In this document: positions 1 to 6,447 of the stretch, in pieces
Numbering within the stretch: the stretch's first letter is position 1
How the letters are laid out: every line of letters starts with the position of its first letter
Notes under the pieces: model-generated
The model's input: the letters and a program-made list of their open reading frames with translations, nothing else
What the model was told of the DNA's origin: nothing
The model's database searches: none
Made by a program: the position numbers and the translations under genes
Assembly (NCBI GenBank): GCA_031262895.1
Contig: JAISGW010000076.1
Coordinates: 1-16,600, forward strand
Length of the DNA stretch: 16,600 bases
Direction of reading: 5' to 3'
Origin: Tannerella sp.
Lineage (GTDB): Bacteria > Bacteroidota > Bacteroidia > Bacteroidales > Tannerellaceae

Positions 1-113
1 GGGCCAACCCGGAACGCGCCAACCGCGTACTCGGCTGGACGGCCAAGGAAAGCCTCGAAGACACCCTCCTCTCCGCCTGGCGCTGGCAACAGAAGCTGGC
101 GAAAAAGGCTTAA
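1..113 (+). CDS. galE: UDP-glucose 4-epimerase, C-terminal fragment
   Basis: The window opens inside a gene whose frame starts at base 3 and stops with TAA at 111-113. The 36 visible residues begin ANPERANRVLGW and end in a Trp-Arg-Trp-Gln-Gln stretch. This matches the usual C-terminal end of GalE, where a 'DP..A...LGW.A' segment is followed by a helix ending in 'AWRWQ'. GalE interconverts UDP-glucose and UDP-galactose in the cytoplasm for polysaccharide synthesis and galactose use. Everything upstream, including the NAD-binding Rossmann fold and the catalytic Tyr, lies outside the window, so another member of the extended short-chain dehydrogenase family is possible. Only 15 bases separate its stop from cmk, so the two are probably co-transcribed. 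Confidence 0.75.
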   Translation, partial: ANPERANRVLGWTAKESLEDTLLSAWRWQQKLAKKA

Positions 114-128
114 ACGGCAGATTTCCAC

Positions 129-818
129 ATGGATAAAAAGATAATCATCGCCATCGACGGGCCTTCATCGAGCGGGAAAAGCACGCTGGCCAAAGACATG
201 GCCGGGGAAATAGGCTATTTGTATGTGGATACGGGCGCCATGTATCGCGCCCTCACCCTCTACGCCCTGCGTCACGGCTGCATGGAAAAAGGCAGCGTGG
301 ACGCCGGGCGCCTGCAAGGCCTCCTGCCTGGCATCCGCATCGAATTTCGGAGCGGAGAAAAAGGGAAACGGGACACTTACCTGAACGGAGAGAACGTGGA
401 AGCGGAAATCCGTGGCATGGAAGTGGCCGAATGGGTCAGCCCCGTAGCCGCCCTACCCTTCGTCAGGCACGACTTGGTGGCCAAGCAGCAAGCCATGGGT
501 GCCGGAGGCGGCTTGGTGATGGACGGGCGCGACATCGGCACCGTCGTCTTCCCCCAAGCCGAACTGAAAATCTTCCTCACAGCATCGGCCGAAATACGTG
601 CCAAACGCCGCTGGGCGGAACTCCTGGCCAAAGGCGGGACGGCTTCCTACGAAGAAGTGCTGGCCAATGTGGAAGAACGCGACCGCATCGACTCCTCCCG
701 CGCAGAAAGCCCCCTGCGCCAGGCGGCCGACGCCCTACCCTTAGACAATTCTACCATGAGCCGCAGCGAACAACTAAGCTGGCTGCTCGAAAAATATGCG
801 TCAGTAATTAGGAGTTAG
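129..818 (+). CDS. cmk: Cytidylate kinase (CMP/dCMP kinase)
   Basis: Phosphorylates CMP and dCMP with ATP in the cytoplasm, recycling pyrimidine nucleotides. The 229-residue length is normal for bacterial Cmk. The P-loop GPSSSGKST is at about residues 11-19, the substrate-side motif DTGAMYR at about 34-40, and the diagnostic DGRDIGTVVFP at about 131-141. The Arg-rich lid region (KRR, ERDRIDSSR) follows, and the C-terminal 'LDNSTMS' segment is also typical. The ATG at 129 fits the family N-terminus directly. It lies 15 bases after the galE stop with only a weak purine-rich leader, and no separate promoter was seen, so it probably shares the upstream transcript. No key residue is missing. Confidence 0.96.
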   Translation: MDKKIIIAIDGPSSSGKSTLAKDMAGEIGYLYVDTGAMYRALTLYALRHGCMEKGSVDAGRLQGLLPGIRIEFRSGEKGKRDTYLNGENVEAEIRGMEVAEWVSPVAALPFVRHDLVAKQQAMGAGGGLVMDGRDIGTVVFPQAELKIFLTASAEIRAKRRWAELLAKGGTASYEEVLANVEERDRIDSSRAESPLRQAADALPLDNSTMSRSEQLSWLLEKYASVIRS

Positions 819-838
819 GGATTAGGGATTAGTTATAG
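803..838. repeat. Short TTAGGGA-type direct repeats between convergent genes
   Basis: The end of cmk and the 10-base gap before the stop of the - strand lipoprotein gene consist of imperfect copies of a heptamer: ATTAGG, AGTTAGGG, ATTAGGG, ATTAG, then TTATAGGG. The repeat runs into both coding ends and supplies both stop codons (TAG for cmk, TAA on the - strand). No hairpin followed by a T-run was seen, so an intrinsic terminator is not supported. Confidence 0.55.
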
Positions 839-1878
839 GGGTAGACATCCTGGTCGTCCCAATCGTTGACGTCTACGTCGAAGCCGCCGTTATCACCTTC
901 CTCTCCGTCCAAGGGCGGCGCGGGGATTGCCGGCAGTAGCCCTTCGCTGTTGTCAATCAGTATGTCGTAGCCGTCGCGGGCCAGTTTGGCGGCGCGGTCG
1001 CTCATGGAGGCCTTCAACTGCGCGCTGACGTCCCACAAGGCAAAAGCATAATCGCTGCCCTTCGAGAGGGTTTCCAAACAAAACAGCTGCTTGGCGCCGT
1101 CGGCAGGCGGGAAAGAGCGGAAAGTCCCGACGATGCAGGCCGTAGCCGAAATGTTCTTCACGGCGGCGCTGTTGACTAAGACGGTCGAAGGCGTCGTGAC
1201 GGGCAATTGTCGGGCGATGAAATAGGAACCGGCCATGCCGGAAAGGGCCGCCCGCAAGCCGTTGGAGGCGAGGTTGCCCGTACCTTTCACATTGCGGATG
1301 CAATAGGTGAACTCGCGCGAGAGGCTGTCGGGATACATGTCCAGATGCAGGGTGTCGTCAACGGCCTGCGTCCAATCCACGTCAAACTCTTGCACAGTGG
1401 CCGCGTACAAGCGGTCCGGCTCGACCACCAGAGGCTCCCAAGGCGCCACGCCCTGCTTCATAAGCTTCTCGTAAGTGTTGCGCTGGCCGGACTTGCAGTA
1501 AGCTTCGATGTCGCGGTTGGACTCGTTGCGGAAAAATACCTGCTCGCAATCGTCGTAATTGTAGGCCATGGCCAAGTGCGAAGTCCCATCGGGAAGGTCA
1601 AGCAGCTTGACCCAGTCCGTTCCCAAGAAGTCGCGCCCGTAGCCGTTGTAACCCGCCGTAAGCGACTGCAAATTAATCCTCATCCCTTTGGCAGGGACAA
1701 GGGCGGGGTTGTACGTATCCCAATGGACTTGCAGCTTCACCACCGGCTGTTCGTTATCCTCATGCCCCAACACACCTCTATCGCCGCACTGCGAGAGGTT
1801 CTCGTTGATGCAGCCGGAAAAGGCCAGCGCGACAAATGCAGCCGCAAGGAGACCTATCTTGTTCATTTTATTCGGCAT
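829..1878 (-). CDS. DUF5119-like lipoprotein
   Basis: From the chosen start the protein has 349 residues. A basic start (MPNKMNK) leads into a hydrophobic stretch ending in lipobox FSGC, so it is probably exported and lipidated. The mature part begins with a Cys-containing segment. It then has 'V.LQVHWDTYNPA....GMRINL', a 'LPDGTSHLAMAYNYDD' segment, and a late 'SFPPADGAKQLFCLE' strand. This is the layout of DUF5119 proteins in Bacteroidales, which often sit near fimbrillin genes and are thought to have immunoglobulin-like folds; no fimbrial gene is visible here. The C-terminus is very acidic (DVDVNDWDDQDVYPYN). The frame stays open upstream to 1941, but the extra residues are not signal-like and a purine-rich AAAAGGA lies just before 1878. 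The exact role is unknown. Confidence 0.72.
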   Translation of the reverse strand: MPNKMNKIGLLAAAFVALAFSGCINENLSQCGDRGVLGHEDNEQPVVKLQVHWDTYNPALVPAKGMRINLQSLTAGYNGYGRDFLGTDWVKLLDLPDGTSHLAMAYNYDDCEQVFFRNESNRDIEAYCKSGQRNTYEKLMKQGVAPWEPLVVEPDRLYAATVQEFDVDWTQAVDDTLHLDMYPDSLSREFTYCIRNVKGTGNLASNGLRAALSGMAGSYFIARQLPVTTPSTVLVNSAAVKNISATACIVGTFRSFPPADGAKQLFCLETLSKGSDYAFALWDVSAQLKASMSDRAAKLARDGYDILIDNSEGLLPAIPAPPLDGEEGDNGGFDVDVNDWDDQDVYPYN

Positions 1879-1896
1879 TGTATCCTTTTTATAGGG

Positions 1897-1904
1897 CAAA
1901 ACTA
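1897..1904 (-). promoter_or_regulatory. Possible promoter -7 box for the DUF5119-like gene
   Basis: Reading the - strand, TAGTTTTG matches the Bacteroides -7 consensus TAnnTTTG and lies about 20 bases before the ATG at 1878. No TTTG was found at the expected -33 distance, only CTTG about 16 bases upstream, so this is tentative. It supports starting the gene at 1878 rather than at the longer in-frame ATG at 1941. Confidence 0.35.
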
Positions 1905-1932
1905 CGGTGGCGAAGACGAACAAGGCTGACAA

Positions 1933-1963
1933 ATCGTACAATTATGCACGACATATCGTACAA
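1933..1963 (-). promoter_or_regulatory. Pair of 9-bp direct repeats, possible activator site
   Basis: ATCGTACAA occurs at 1933-1941 and again, identically, at 1955-1963, a 22-bp period or about two helical turns. Between them lies the small inverted repeat ACGA-CATA-TCGT. The pair sits about 30-60 bases upstream of the proposed -7 box of the DUF5119-like gene. Two same-direction half-sites two turns apart are how LytTR-family regulators usually bind, and a LytTR protein is encoded at 3636. That link is inference. Confidence 0.35.
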
Positions 1964-1993
1964 AAAAGCGGCCTCACCCTTATAGGTTAACCT

Positions 1994-3439
1994 TTACTTG
2001 TTCAGATGGCTGTGCTTGATGCCGTAGAAGAAATAGATAAGCAGTCCGATAAGCGTCCAGATTATCAGGCGCGCCCAAGTGGGCCACGGGAGCGAGAGCA
2101 TTTGCACGACGCAAATCAGTGCACCGATTAAAGGCAGCCAAGGCACCCAGGGGACGCGGAAGGGGCGTTTCAAATCGGGACGGGTGCGCCGCAAGACGAT
2201 CACGCAGAGGCAGACGATGGTAAAGGCCAGCAAAGTGCCGATGGAGACCAATTCGTTTAATACCTGCAAGGGAAAAAGCCCGGCGATGAGCGCCGTAGCA
2301 AGGCCGGCAAGGATGGTGGCACGCTGAGGCACGCCGCGCACCGGATGCACCCGCGCCAAAAAAGACGGCAGCAAGCCGTCGTCGGCTATCGAATAATAGA
2401 TGCGCGACTGCCCCAGCATCATGACGAGGATGACCGAGCTGAGGCCCGCGATGGCACCCAGCTTGATGAAAGGGCTGAGCCAGGAGAGCTGCGGCACTTG
2501 GTCGATGGCCACGCCGATAGGGGCTGCGACATTGAGCGAAGTATAATGCACAATGCCTGTCAAAACAGCCGTGACGGCCACATAAAGGACGGCGCAAACG
2601 CCCAGGGAAATCAAAATACCGCGGGGCATGTCGCGCTGGGGGTTGCGTGTTTCCTGCGCGGCCGTCGAAAGCGCGTCGAAGCCCAGATAGGCGTAAAACA
2701 CAATACCCGCTCCGCGCAGTATGCCGCTCCAACCGTAATGCCCGTATTCACCCGTATTCGCCGGGATGTACGGTGTCCAGTTGGAACGGTCTATGTACGA
2801 CAGGCCGAAACCCACGAAAAGGAGAATGACACCCACCTTGATAGCCACAATGACGTTGTTGATAAGAGCCGACTGCTTGATGCCGCCCATCAACAGGGCA
2901 GTCAAGATGCCGACGATGAACACGGCCGGAAAATTAATCAAGCTGCCGCTCCATTGCCAACCGCTTTCCGGCAGGTAAATGAAGGTGGACTGTGAAATCT
3001 GCGGCGGCAAATGCACGCCCCAACCGTCAAGGAGATTGAGCATATAACCCGACCAGGCCGAGGATACCGAAGAACAAGCGAAAAGGTATTCCAACACCAA
3101 AGCCCAGCCGATGAACCAGGCCAGGAATTCGCCCATCGTCGTGTAGCAATAGGCGTACACGCTGCCAGAGACCGGTATCATGGCCGCGAACTCCGCGTAG
3201 CACAAGCCTGCCAACACGCAGCCCACCGCCGAAATGGCAAAAGAAATGGTAAGCGCCGGCCCTGCGTACTCGGCAGCCGCCTGACCGGTAATGACAAAAA
3301 TACCCGCCCCGACAATGGCACCTATGCCCAAAGTCACCAAATTGGTCGCCGTCAGGTTTCTGTGCAGGCCCCCATTGTCCTGCGAGGACGCCTCAAGCAT
3401 CGCGCCGATGTCCTTCTTCCGAAAAAGCCGGTTTAACAT
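1994..3439 (-). CDS. APC-family amino acid permease
   Basis: An integral inner-membrane transporter of the amino acid-polyamine-organocation superfamily, about 481 residues from the ATG at 3439. The first membrane helix carries the signature GIGAIVGAGIFVITG, followed by 'AAAEYAGPALTISF' and 'CYAEFAAMIPVSGSVYAY', typical of cationic amino acid transporter-like APC members. 'FYAYLGFDALSTAAQETRNPQRDMPRGI' is the conserved segment near helix 6. About twelve hydrophobic segments can be counted. The substrate cannot be read from the sequence. The longer reading begins with GTG at 3448, but ATG at 3439 has GGGAAAC just upstream and leaves room for a leader after the -7 box at 3457-3464. The gene diverges from the LytTR/FHA block and lies 115 bases upstream of the DUF5119-like start on the same strand. 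Confidence 0.9.
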   Translation of the reverse strand: MLNRLFRKKDIGAMLEASSQDNGGLHRNLTATNLVTLGIGAIVGAGIFVITGQAAAEYAGPALTISFAISAVGCVLAGLCYAEFAAMIPVSGSVYAYCYTTMGEFLAWFIGWALVLEYLFACSSVSSAWSGYMLNLLDGWGVHLPPQISQSTFIYLPESGWQWSGSLINFPAVFIVGILTALLMGGIKQSALINNVIVAIKVGVILLFVGFGLSYIDRSNWTPYIPANTGEYGHYGWSGILRGAGIVFYAYLGFDALSTAAQETRNPQRDMPRGILISLGVCAVLYVAVTAVLTGIVHYTSLNVAAPIGVAIDQVPQLSWLSPFIKLGAIAGLSSVILVMMLGQSRIYYSIADDGLLPSFLARVHPVRGVPQRATILAGLATALIAGLFPLQVLNELVSIGTLLAFTIVCLCVIVLRRTRPDLKRPFRVPWVPWLPLIGALICVVQMLSLPWPTWARLIIWTLIGLLIYFFYGIKHSHLNK

Positions 3440-3456
3440 GTTTCCCACATTTCCGG

Positions 3457-3464
3457 CAAATGTA
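3457..3464 (-). promoter_or_regulatory. Probable -7 promoter box for the permease
   Basis: On the - strand TACATTTG matches TAnnTTTG exactly and lies 17 bases before the ATG at 3439. No clear -33 TTTG was found. The box is only about 22 bases from the oppositely directed box at 3487-3494, so the two promoters must overlap. Confidence 0.45.
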
Positions 3465-3486
3465 CGACAATCGCTCGAAAATTCTC

Positions 3487-3494
3487 TATCTTTG
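3487..3494 (+). promoter_or_regulatory. Probable -7 promoter box for the smORF-LytTR-FHA operon
   Basis: TATCTTTG matches the Bacteroides -7 consensus TAnnTTTG. It is followed at 3514-3518 by AAAGG and an ATG at 3524, which suits a leader of roughly 20-25 bases. A matching -33 element is not evident, so transcription may need an activator. Confidence 0.5.
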
Positions 3495-3523
3495 CGCTAC
3501 GTATAATCTAAAAGGACTATTGC

Positions 3524-3625
3524 ATGTCAACAACAGAAGACCAGCAGCAAAGGTATCAAAAGCGCTTGTCCACAGCCGGTTTCGATGAGGCTTACCGCAT
3601 GATAGACTATATAAAGCCCGCGTAA
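3524..3625 (+). CDS. Small ORF, 33 residues, function unknown
   Basis: A 33-codon frame from ATG to TAA that begins MSTTEDQQQRYQKRL and ends MIDYIKPA. An AAAGGA ribosome-binding sequence lies 6-7 bases before the ATG and an exact TAnnTTTG box about 30 bases upstream. Its stop is only 10 bases before the LytTR start, which has its own AAAGGAAGGA leader. The product is hydrophilic and probably helical, with no signal peptide or membrane segment. I do not recognise it. It could be a small cytosolic partner or regulator of the genes behind it, or a leader peptide. Regulatory-leader function is not shown by any obvious attenuator hairpin. Confidence 0.55.
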   Translation: MSTTEDQQQRYQKRLSTAGFDEAYRMIDYIKPA

Positions 3626-3635
3626 AGGAAGGAAT

Positions 3636-4034
3636 ATGGACAGATATCTTATTATCAAAACGCGCGATGAACTGTTGCGCATTAAAATCGGACAGATACT
3701 CTTTTTCGAGGCCGACCGGAATTATACCAAGCTGCTATTGTCTAACGGCATACAGTTCACCTTTGCCATTAACATCGGCAAGATAGAAGAAACGTTGGAG
3801 AAGCAGATGCAGGGCATCAGTGACATCCTCATCCGTGTGGGGAAAAGCCATATTATTAACAAGAACCATATCCTCCAAATCAACCTCCCCAAGCAAAGGC
3901 TCATCCTGCTGACCGCCGACGGAAAGCCCAAGGAACTGACCATTTCCAAGGAGCCGTTGAAAACCTTAAAGGACACTTTCGAACGCGAGCTGCTGAAGGC
4001 TCCCGACAACCTAAGCCAAGGAGATGACAATTAA
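3636..4034 (+). CDS. Stand-alone LytTR-family DNA-binding protein
   Basis: A 132-residue protein consisting almost wholly of one LytTR domain, with no receiver domain and no membrane segment. Family features include 'DELLRIKIGQILFFEADRNYTKL' at about 11-33, 'IGKIEETL' at about 47-54, and the strongly typical 'ILIRVGKSHIINKNHI' at about 64-79. LytTR domains bind paired direct repeats in promoters; the lack of a receiver means the input must come another way, for example a partner protein or phosphorylation. The start has an excellent AAAGGAAGGA leader. The last 11 bases overlap the next gene (ATGACAATTAA), so the FHA protein is probably translationally coupled to it. It is the only obvious transcription output in the block. 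Confidence 0.93.
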   Translation: MDRYLIIKTRDELLRIKIGQILFFEADRNYTKLLLSNGIQFTFAINIGKIEETLEKQMQGISDILIRVGKSHIINKNHILQINLPKQRLILLTADGKPKELTISKEPLKTLKDTFERELLKAPDNLSQGDDN

Positions 4035-4674
4035 AATAGGAAAAGCACCGGACAACGATTACGTGGCTGACGACCCGCAAGTGAGCAGGCACCATGCCCG
4101 GCTTACGCGCGACGAGCAGGGAATCCTGCTGTTGGAAGACCTGCAATCGACCAACGGCACTTTCGTGAACGGCGCACAGATACTCAAGAAACGCATCACG
4201 CCCACCGACCATGTCGTCCTGGGGAGTAACTATATCCTTGACATCGGCCAGGCACTGCGTGCCAACAACGACTACTGCGAGGAATTTGCCGCCTTAAAGC
4301 AGGTGTACGACACTTATATCAGCAAGAAAGTGCGCATACAATCGGCCAACACCTTTCGCACCAGGCTTTTCCAAGCCCTGCCTTTCGCGCTTCCCGGCAT
4401 CGTGGGCGGCATCATCAGCCTGGCCGGCGGCAGCAGGACCTTCCTCGGCATCAGCCTGCTCGTAGCCATCTGTGCCCCCTGCATAGGCATTTACCTGGGA
4501 GCCAGGCAGGCCGCCAAAGCCCCGCAACTGCTGCAAGACCTGGCCAACCGTTTCAAAATCGATTACGTTTGCCCCAAATGCGGTGCCTTTCTCGGAGAAA
4601 TACCTTGGGAATCCCTGGCCAACAAGAAACATTGCCCCGTCCCTTCCTGCAAGGCAAAATGGGTGGACGGCTGA
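4024..4674 (+). CDS. FHA domain / two-helix membrane / zinc-ribbon protein
   Basis: A 216-residue protein. Residues 1-75 form a forkhead-associated domain that should bind phosphothreonine peptides. It has 'IGKAPDND' in place of the usual GR start, SRHH at 21-24, and the loop STNGTFVNG at 42-50. Two hydrophobic segments follow at about 117-135 and 138-158, so the protein should be anchored in the inner membrane with both ends probably cytoplasmic. The C-terminus carries a likely zinc ribbon using C183, C186, C204 and C209. The gene overlaps the LytTR gene by 11 bases. FHA domains commonly recruit substrates of Ser/Thr kinases such as the one at 6448. What the ribbon binds is unknown. The first FHA residue is Lys instead of Arg, a conservative change. 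Confidence 0.9.
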   Translation: MTIKIGKAPDNDYVADDPQVSRHHARLTRDEQGILLLEDLQSTNGTFVNGAQILKKRITPTDHVVLGSNYILDIGQALRANNDYCEEFAALKQVYDTYISKKVRIQSANTFRTRLFQALPFALPGIVGGIISLAGGSRTFLGISLLVAICAPCIGIYLGARQAAKAPQLLQDLANRFKIDYVCPKCGAFLGEIPWESLANKKHCPVPSCKAKWVDG

Positions 4675-4778
4675 AAGTCCGCCCGAGCTTTCGTATGTGA
4701 AAGCCCTCCTTTGGTACAGGAATATGCCTCCCATGATTATTCGGCCGGAGAGGATGAGGCGACTTCTTTCCTTTCCTC

Positions 4779-4786
4779 TATTTTTG
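4779..4786 (+). promoter_or_regulatory. Probable -7 promoter box for the acidic protein-FHA-PP2C operon
   Basis: TATTTTTG matches TAnnTTTG and lies 38 bases before the ATG at 4824, inside a 149-base gap after the first FHA gene. The run of C/T bases just upstream has no clear -33 TTTG. The leader holds AAAGGAAG just before the start codon. Confidence 0.5.
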
Positions 4787-4823
4787 CAGCGTATTTGTAG
4801 CTGTTAAATAACAAAGGAAGTAT

Positions 4824-5078
4824 ATGAATGAAGATGATTACACTTTTGTGACGATCGACGATAGCGACCCCTTCTTGTCGGATGCCGTTGTGATTGACAT
4901 GGATGACAGCGGCAACATGGCAGATGCCATCACCATTGACGACGGGAGCCTGCTTGACATGGACGGCGGCCACGATTTCATCAGCCTGGCCGACGATACC
5001 ATCATGCTTTCAGACACGGACCTGCTGGATGCAGGTTCTGCCAACGATATGGGCGATTGGGACATTAGCATCCTATGA
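4824..5078 (+). CDS. Highly acidic 84-residue protein, no Lys or Arg
   Basis: I do not recognise a family. Of 84 residues, 23 are Asp and one Glu, one is His, and none is Lys or Arg. The first half looks like three imperfect 13-14-residue repeats opening VTIDD (9-13), VVIDMDD (22-28) and ITIDD (36-40), alternating hydrophobic residues with Asp. There is no signal peptide or membrane helix. T10 and T37 each have Asp at +2 and +3, a context (pT-x-x-D) some FHA domains prefer, so it could be a kinase substrate and FHA ligand; this is inference. Aspartate clusters such as DMDDSGN and DMDGGHD could also bind calcium. The start has a strong AAAGGAAG leader. Its TGA overlaps the ATG of the next gene (ATGA), arguing for coupled translation and a real gene. 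Confidence 0.82.
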   Translation: MNEDDYTFVTIDDSDPFLSDAVVIDMDDSGNMADAITIDDGSLLDMDGGHDFISLADDTIMLSDTDLLDAGSANDMGDWDISIL

Positions 5079-5596
5079 TTTCGCTCAGATGCCCTTACTG
5101 CCAGGTCGGCCTTAAAATTGACGAGAGCAAACTCCCTCCAGGCCTACGCTCTTTCAAGTGCCCCAAATGCAAAAAAGACATTCCGCTATCCATCCTCGGG
5201 GAAGGCGGGGATAATTTATCCCCGCCTTCAGACGAGACGCAAGTCTTTACCCCAAGGAAAAGCGGGATAGGTCGTCTGACGGTCTTGCCTGACGCCAACA
5301 CACCTGAACAGGTCCTTTTCCTGCAAGAAGGTCTCTCTATCGTGGGACGCCGTTCGGCACAACCCACAGGGGCCAATCTCCGCATACAAACAGCCGACCG
5401 TTCCATGAGTAGGGAACATCTGCGCATAGAAGTCAAGAAAGATGCCAAAGGACGGTACAAACATTATCTGTCCGACAATAAGAGCAAAAACCATACGTTG
5501 TATAACAGTAATTATTTGGGAGAAGGAGAGGTTGTCATTCTGAATGACAACGATGAAATCATCATCGGGCACACTGTCCTCCGCTTTAATGAATAA
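5075..5596 (+). CDS. Zinc-ribbon / FHA domain protein
   Basis: A 173-residue cytoplasmic protein. The N-terminus is a zinc ribbon with CPYC (C6, C9) and CPKC (C29, C32). An approximately 35-residue polar linker contains 'SDETQVFTP', a possible phosphorylation site. Residues about 65-172 form an FHA domain with GRR at 91-93, SREH at 112-115, a 'DNKSKNHTLYN' loop in place of STNGT, and 'LNDNDEIIIGHTVLRF' as the final strands. It should bind phosphothreonine peptides. The ATG overlaps the stop of the acidic protein gene, and the PP2C gene starts 5 bases after its stop, so the three form one tight operon. Compared with the FHA protein at 4024, the domain order is reversed and there is no membrane anchor. 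Confidence 0.9.
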   Translation: MISLRCPYCQVGLKIDESKLPPGLRSFKCPKCKKDIPLSILGEGGDNLSPPSDETQVFTPRKSGIGRLTVLPDANTPEQVLFLQEGLSIVGRRSAQPTGANLRIQTADRSMSREHLRIEVKKDAKGRYKHYLSDNKSKNHTLYNSNYLGEGEVVILNDNDEIIIGHTVLRFNE

Positions 5597-5601
5597 ATAC
5601 T

Positions 5602-6411
5602 GTGCATATACAAATAGGAAGACCTTATGCCGTCAGCGAAAAAGGACGGCGACCGAATAACGAAGATTCCATTTATCCGGAAGGGGAAGTCGTAAGGGTA
5701 AACCAACGCCTTTTTCTGGTATGCGACGGCGTGGGCGGCGCGGAGAAAGGGGAAGTGGCCAGCGCCTTGGCCTGCGACCTCATCCCCGCCTATTTTCTGT
5801 CCATGCTGGGAGGGCAAGGCAAGCCGACGGAAGCTTTCATCCAAAAAGCCGTACATTATGCAGAAGCCCATTTCGACAGCTATATAAAGCAACATCCGGA
5901 AGCTTCGGGCATGGCCACCACGCTTACGCTCCTGTATTTCGGCGAAGAGGGGGCCTGGGCCGCGCACATCGGCGACAGTCGTATTTACCAGTTCCGGGAA
6001 GGCAAAATCATCTTCCGCACTGAAGACCATTCCTTAGTCAACCTTTGGCTGCAGGCTGGGCGCATCACCCCGGAGGAAGCAACGCAGCATCCGAAACGGA
6101 ACATCATTCTCCGAGCCATACAGGGCCGGGCACATCCGGCAGAAGCCGAAGTGACGCAGTTGGAAGACCTGCAGGCCGGTGACTGTTTTTTCCTTTGTAC
6201 CGACGGCGTGCTGGAAAGTTTTTCCGACCAGGCGCTTGAAGCACTTTTCAAGCCGGGGAACTCTCCCGAATCCATCAAAGACCGGATAGTGGAAGCCTGC
6301 GACAGGCAAAGCCGCGACAATTATTCCTTCTATATCATCCCTGTCCAACAGGTGCAAACGGGCGGAAAGACAGGACAAAATCTTCTCTCTTTCCTTTATT
6401 CTTTTATTTAA
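5602..6411 (+). CDS. PP2C-family Ser/Thr protein phosphatase
   Basis: A 269-residue metal-dependent phosphatase that should remove phosphate from Ser/Thr residues, opposing the kinase at 6448. The motifs are intact: RRPNNEDS with metal-linked E21/D22; CDGVGGAEKGE with D42; 'MATTLTLLYF'; 'AHIGDSRIYQF' at 122-131; 'LCTDGVLESF' with D201; and the final DNYS with D239. No membrane segment or extra sensory domain is present, so it is probably cytoplasmic. The start is GTG: an in-frame TGA at 5590 leaves 5602 as the only usable start, and it lies 5 bases after the zinc-ribbon/FHA stop. About 22 residues after the last motif are unassigned. PP2C next to an FHA protein and a Ser/Thr kinase is a common phosphosignalling arrangement. 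Confidence 0.95.
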   Translation: MHIQIGRPYAVSEKGRRPNNEDSIYPEGEVVRVNQRLFLVCDGVGGAEKGEVASALACDLIPAYFLSMLGGQGKPTEAFIQKAVHYAEAHFDSYIKQHPEASGMATTLTLLYFGEEGAWAAHIGDSRIYQFREGKIIFRTEDHSLVNLWLQAGRITPEEATQHPKRNIILRAIQGRAHPAEAEVTQLEDLQAGDCFFLCTDGVLESFSDQALEALFKPGNSPESIKDRIVEACDRQSRDNYSFYIIPVQQVQTGGKTGQNLLSFLYSFI

Positions 6412-6417
6412 ATGCTG

Positions 6418-6425
6418 TACTTTTG
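6418..6425 (+). promoter_or_regulatory. Probable -7 promoter box for the kinase operon
   Basis: TACTTTTG matches TAnnTTTG in the 36-base gap between the PP2C stop (6411) and the kinase ATG (6448). The -33 element is not clear in the AT-rich stretch upstream. It would let kinase, TPR protein and Kelch lipoprotein be expressed separately from PP2C/FHA, though read-through is also likely. Confidence 0.45.
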
Positions 6426-6447
6426 GCGTAGAATTTGAATACGCACA

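Noticed and set aside
1207..1929. 240-codon + strand open frame
   Set aside because: Antisense to the DUF5119-like gene, with no leader signal and no motif.
1879..1941. 21-residue N-terminal extension of the DUF5119-like protein
   Set aside because: It would place the likely -7 box and leader inside the coding region and put a second hydrophobic stretch before a good lipoprotein signal.
1964..1993. Intrinsic terminator after the permease, suggested by AGGTTAACCT and a T-run on the - strand
   Set aside because: The palindrome has no loop and is not adjacent to the T-run, so a terminator hairpin is not supported.
4838..5071. 77-codon - strand frame opposite the acidic protein
   Set aside because: The + strand gene has a strong ribosome-binding sequence, a promoter box and an ATGA overlap with the next gene; the antisense frame has none of these.
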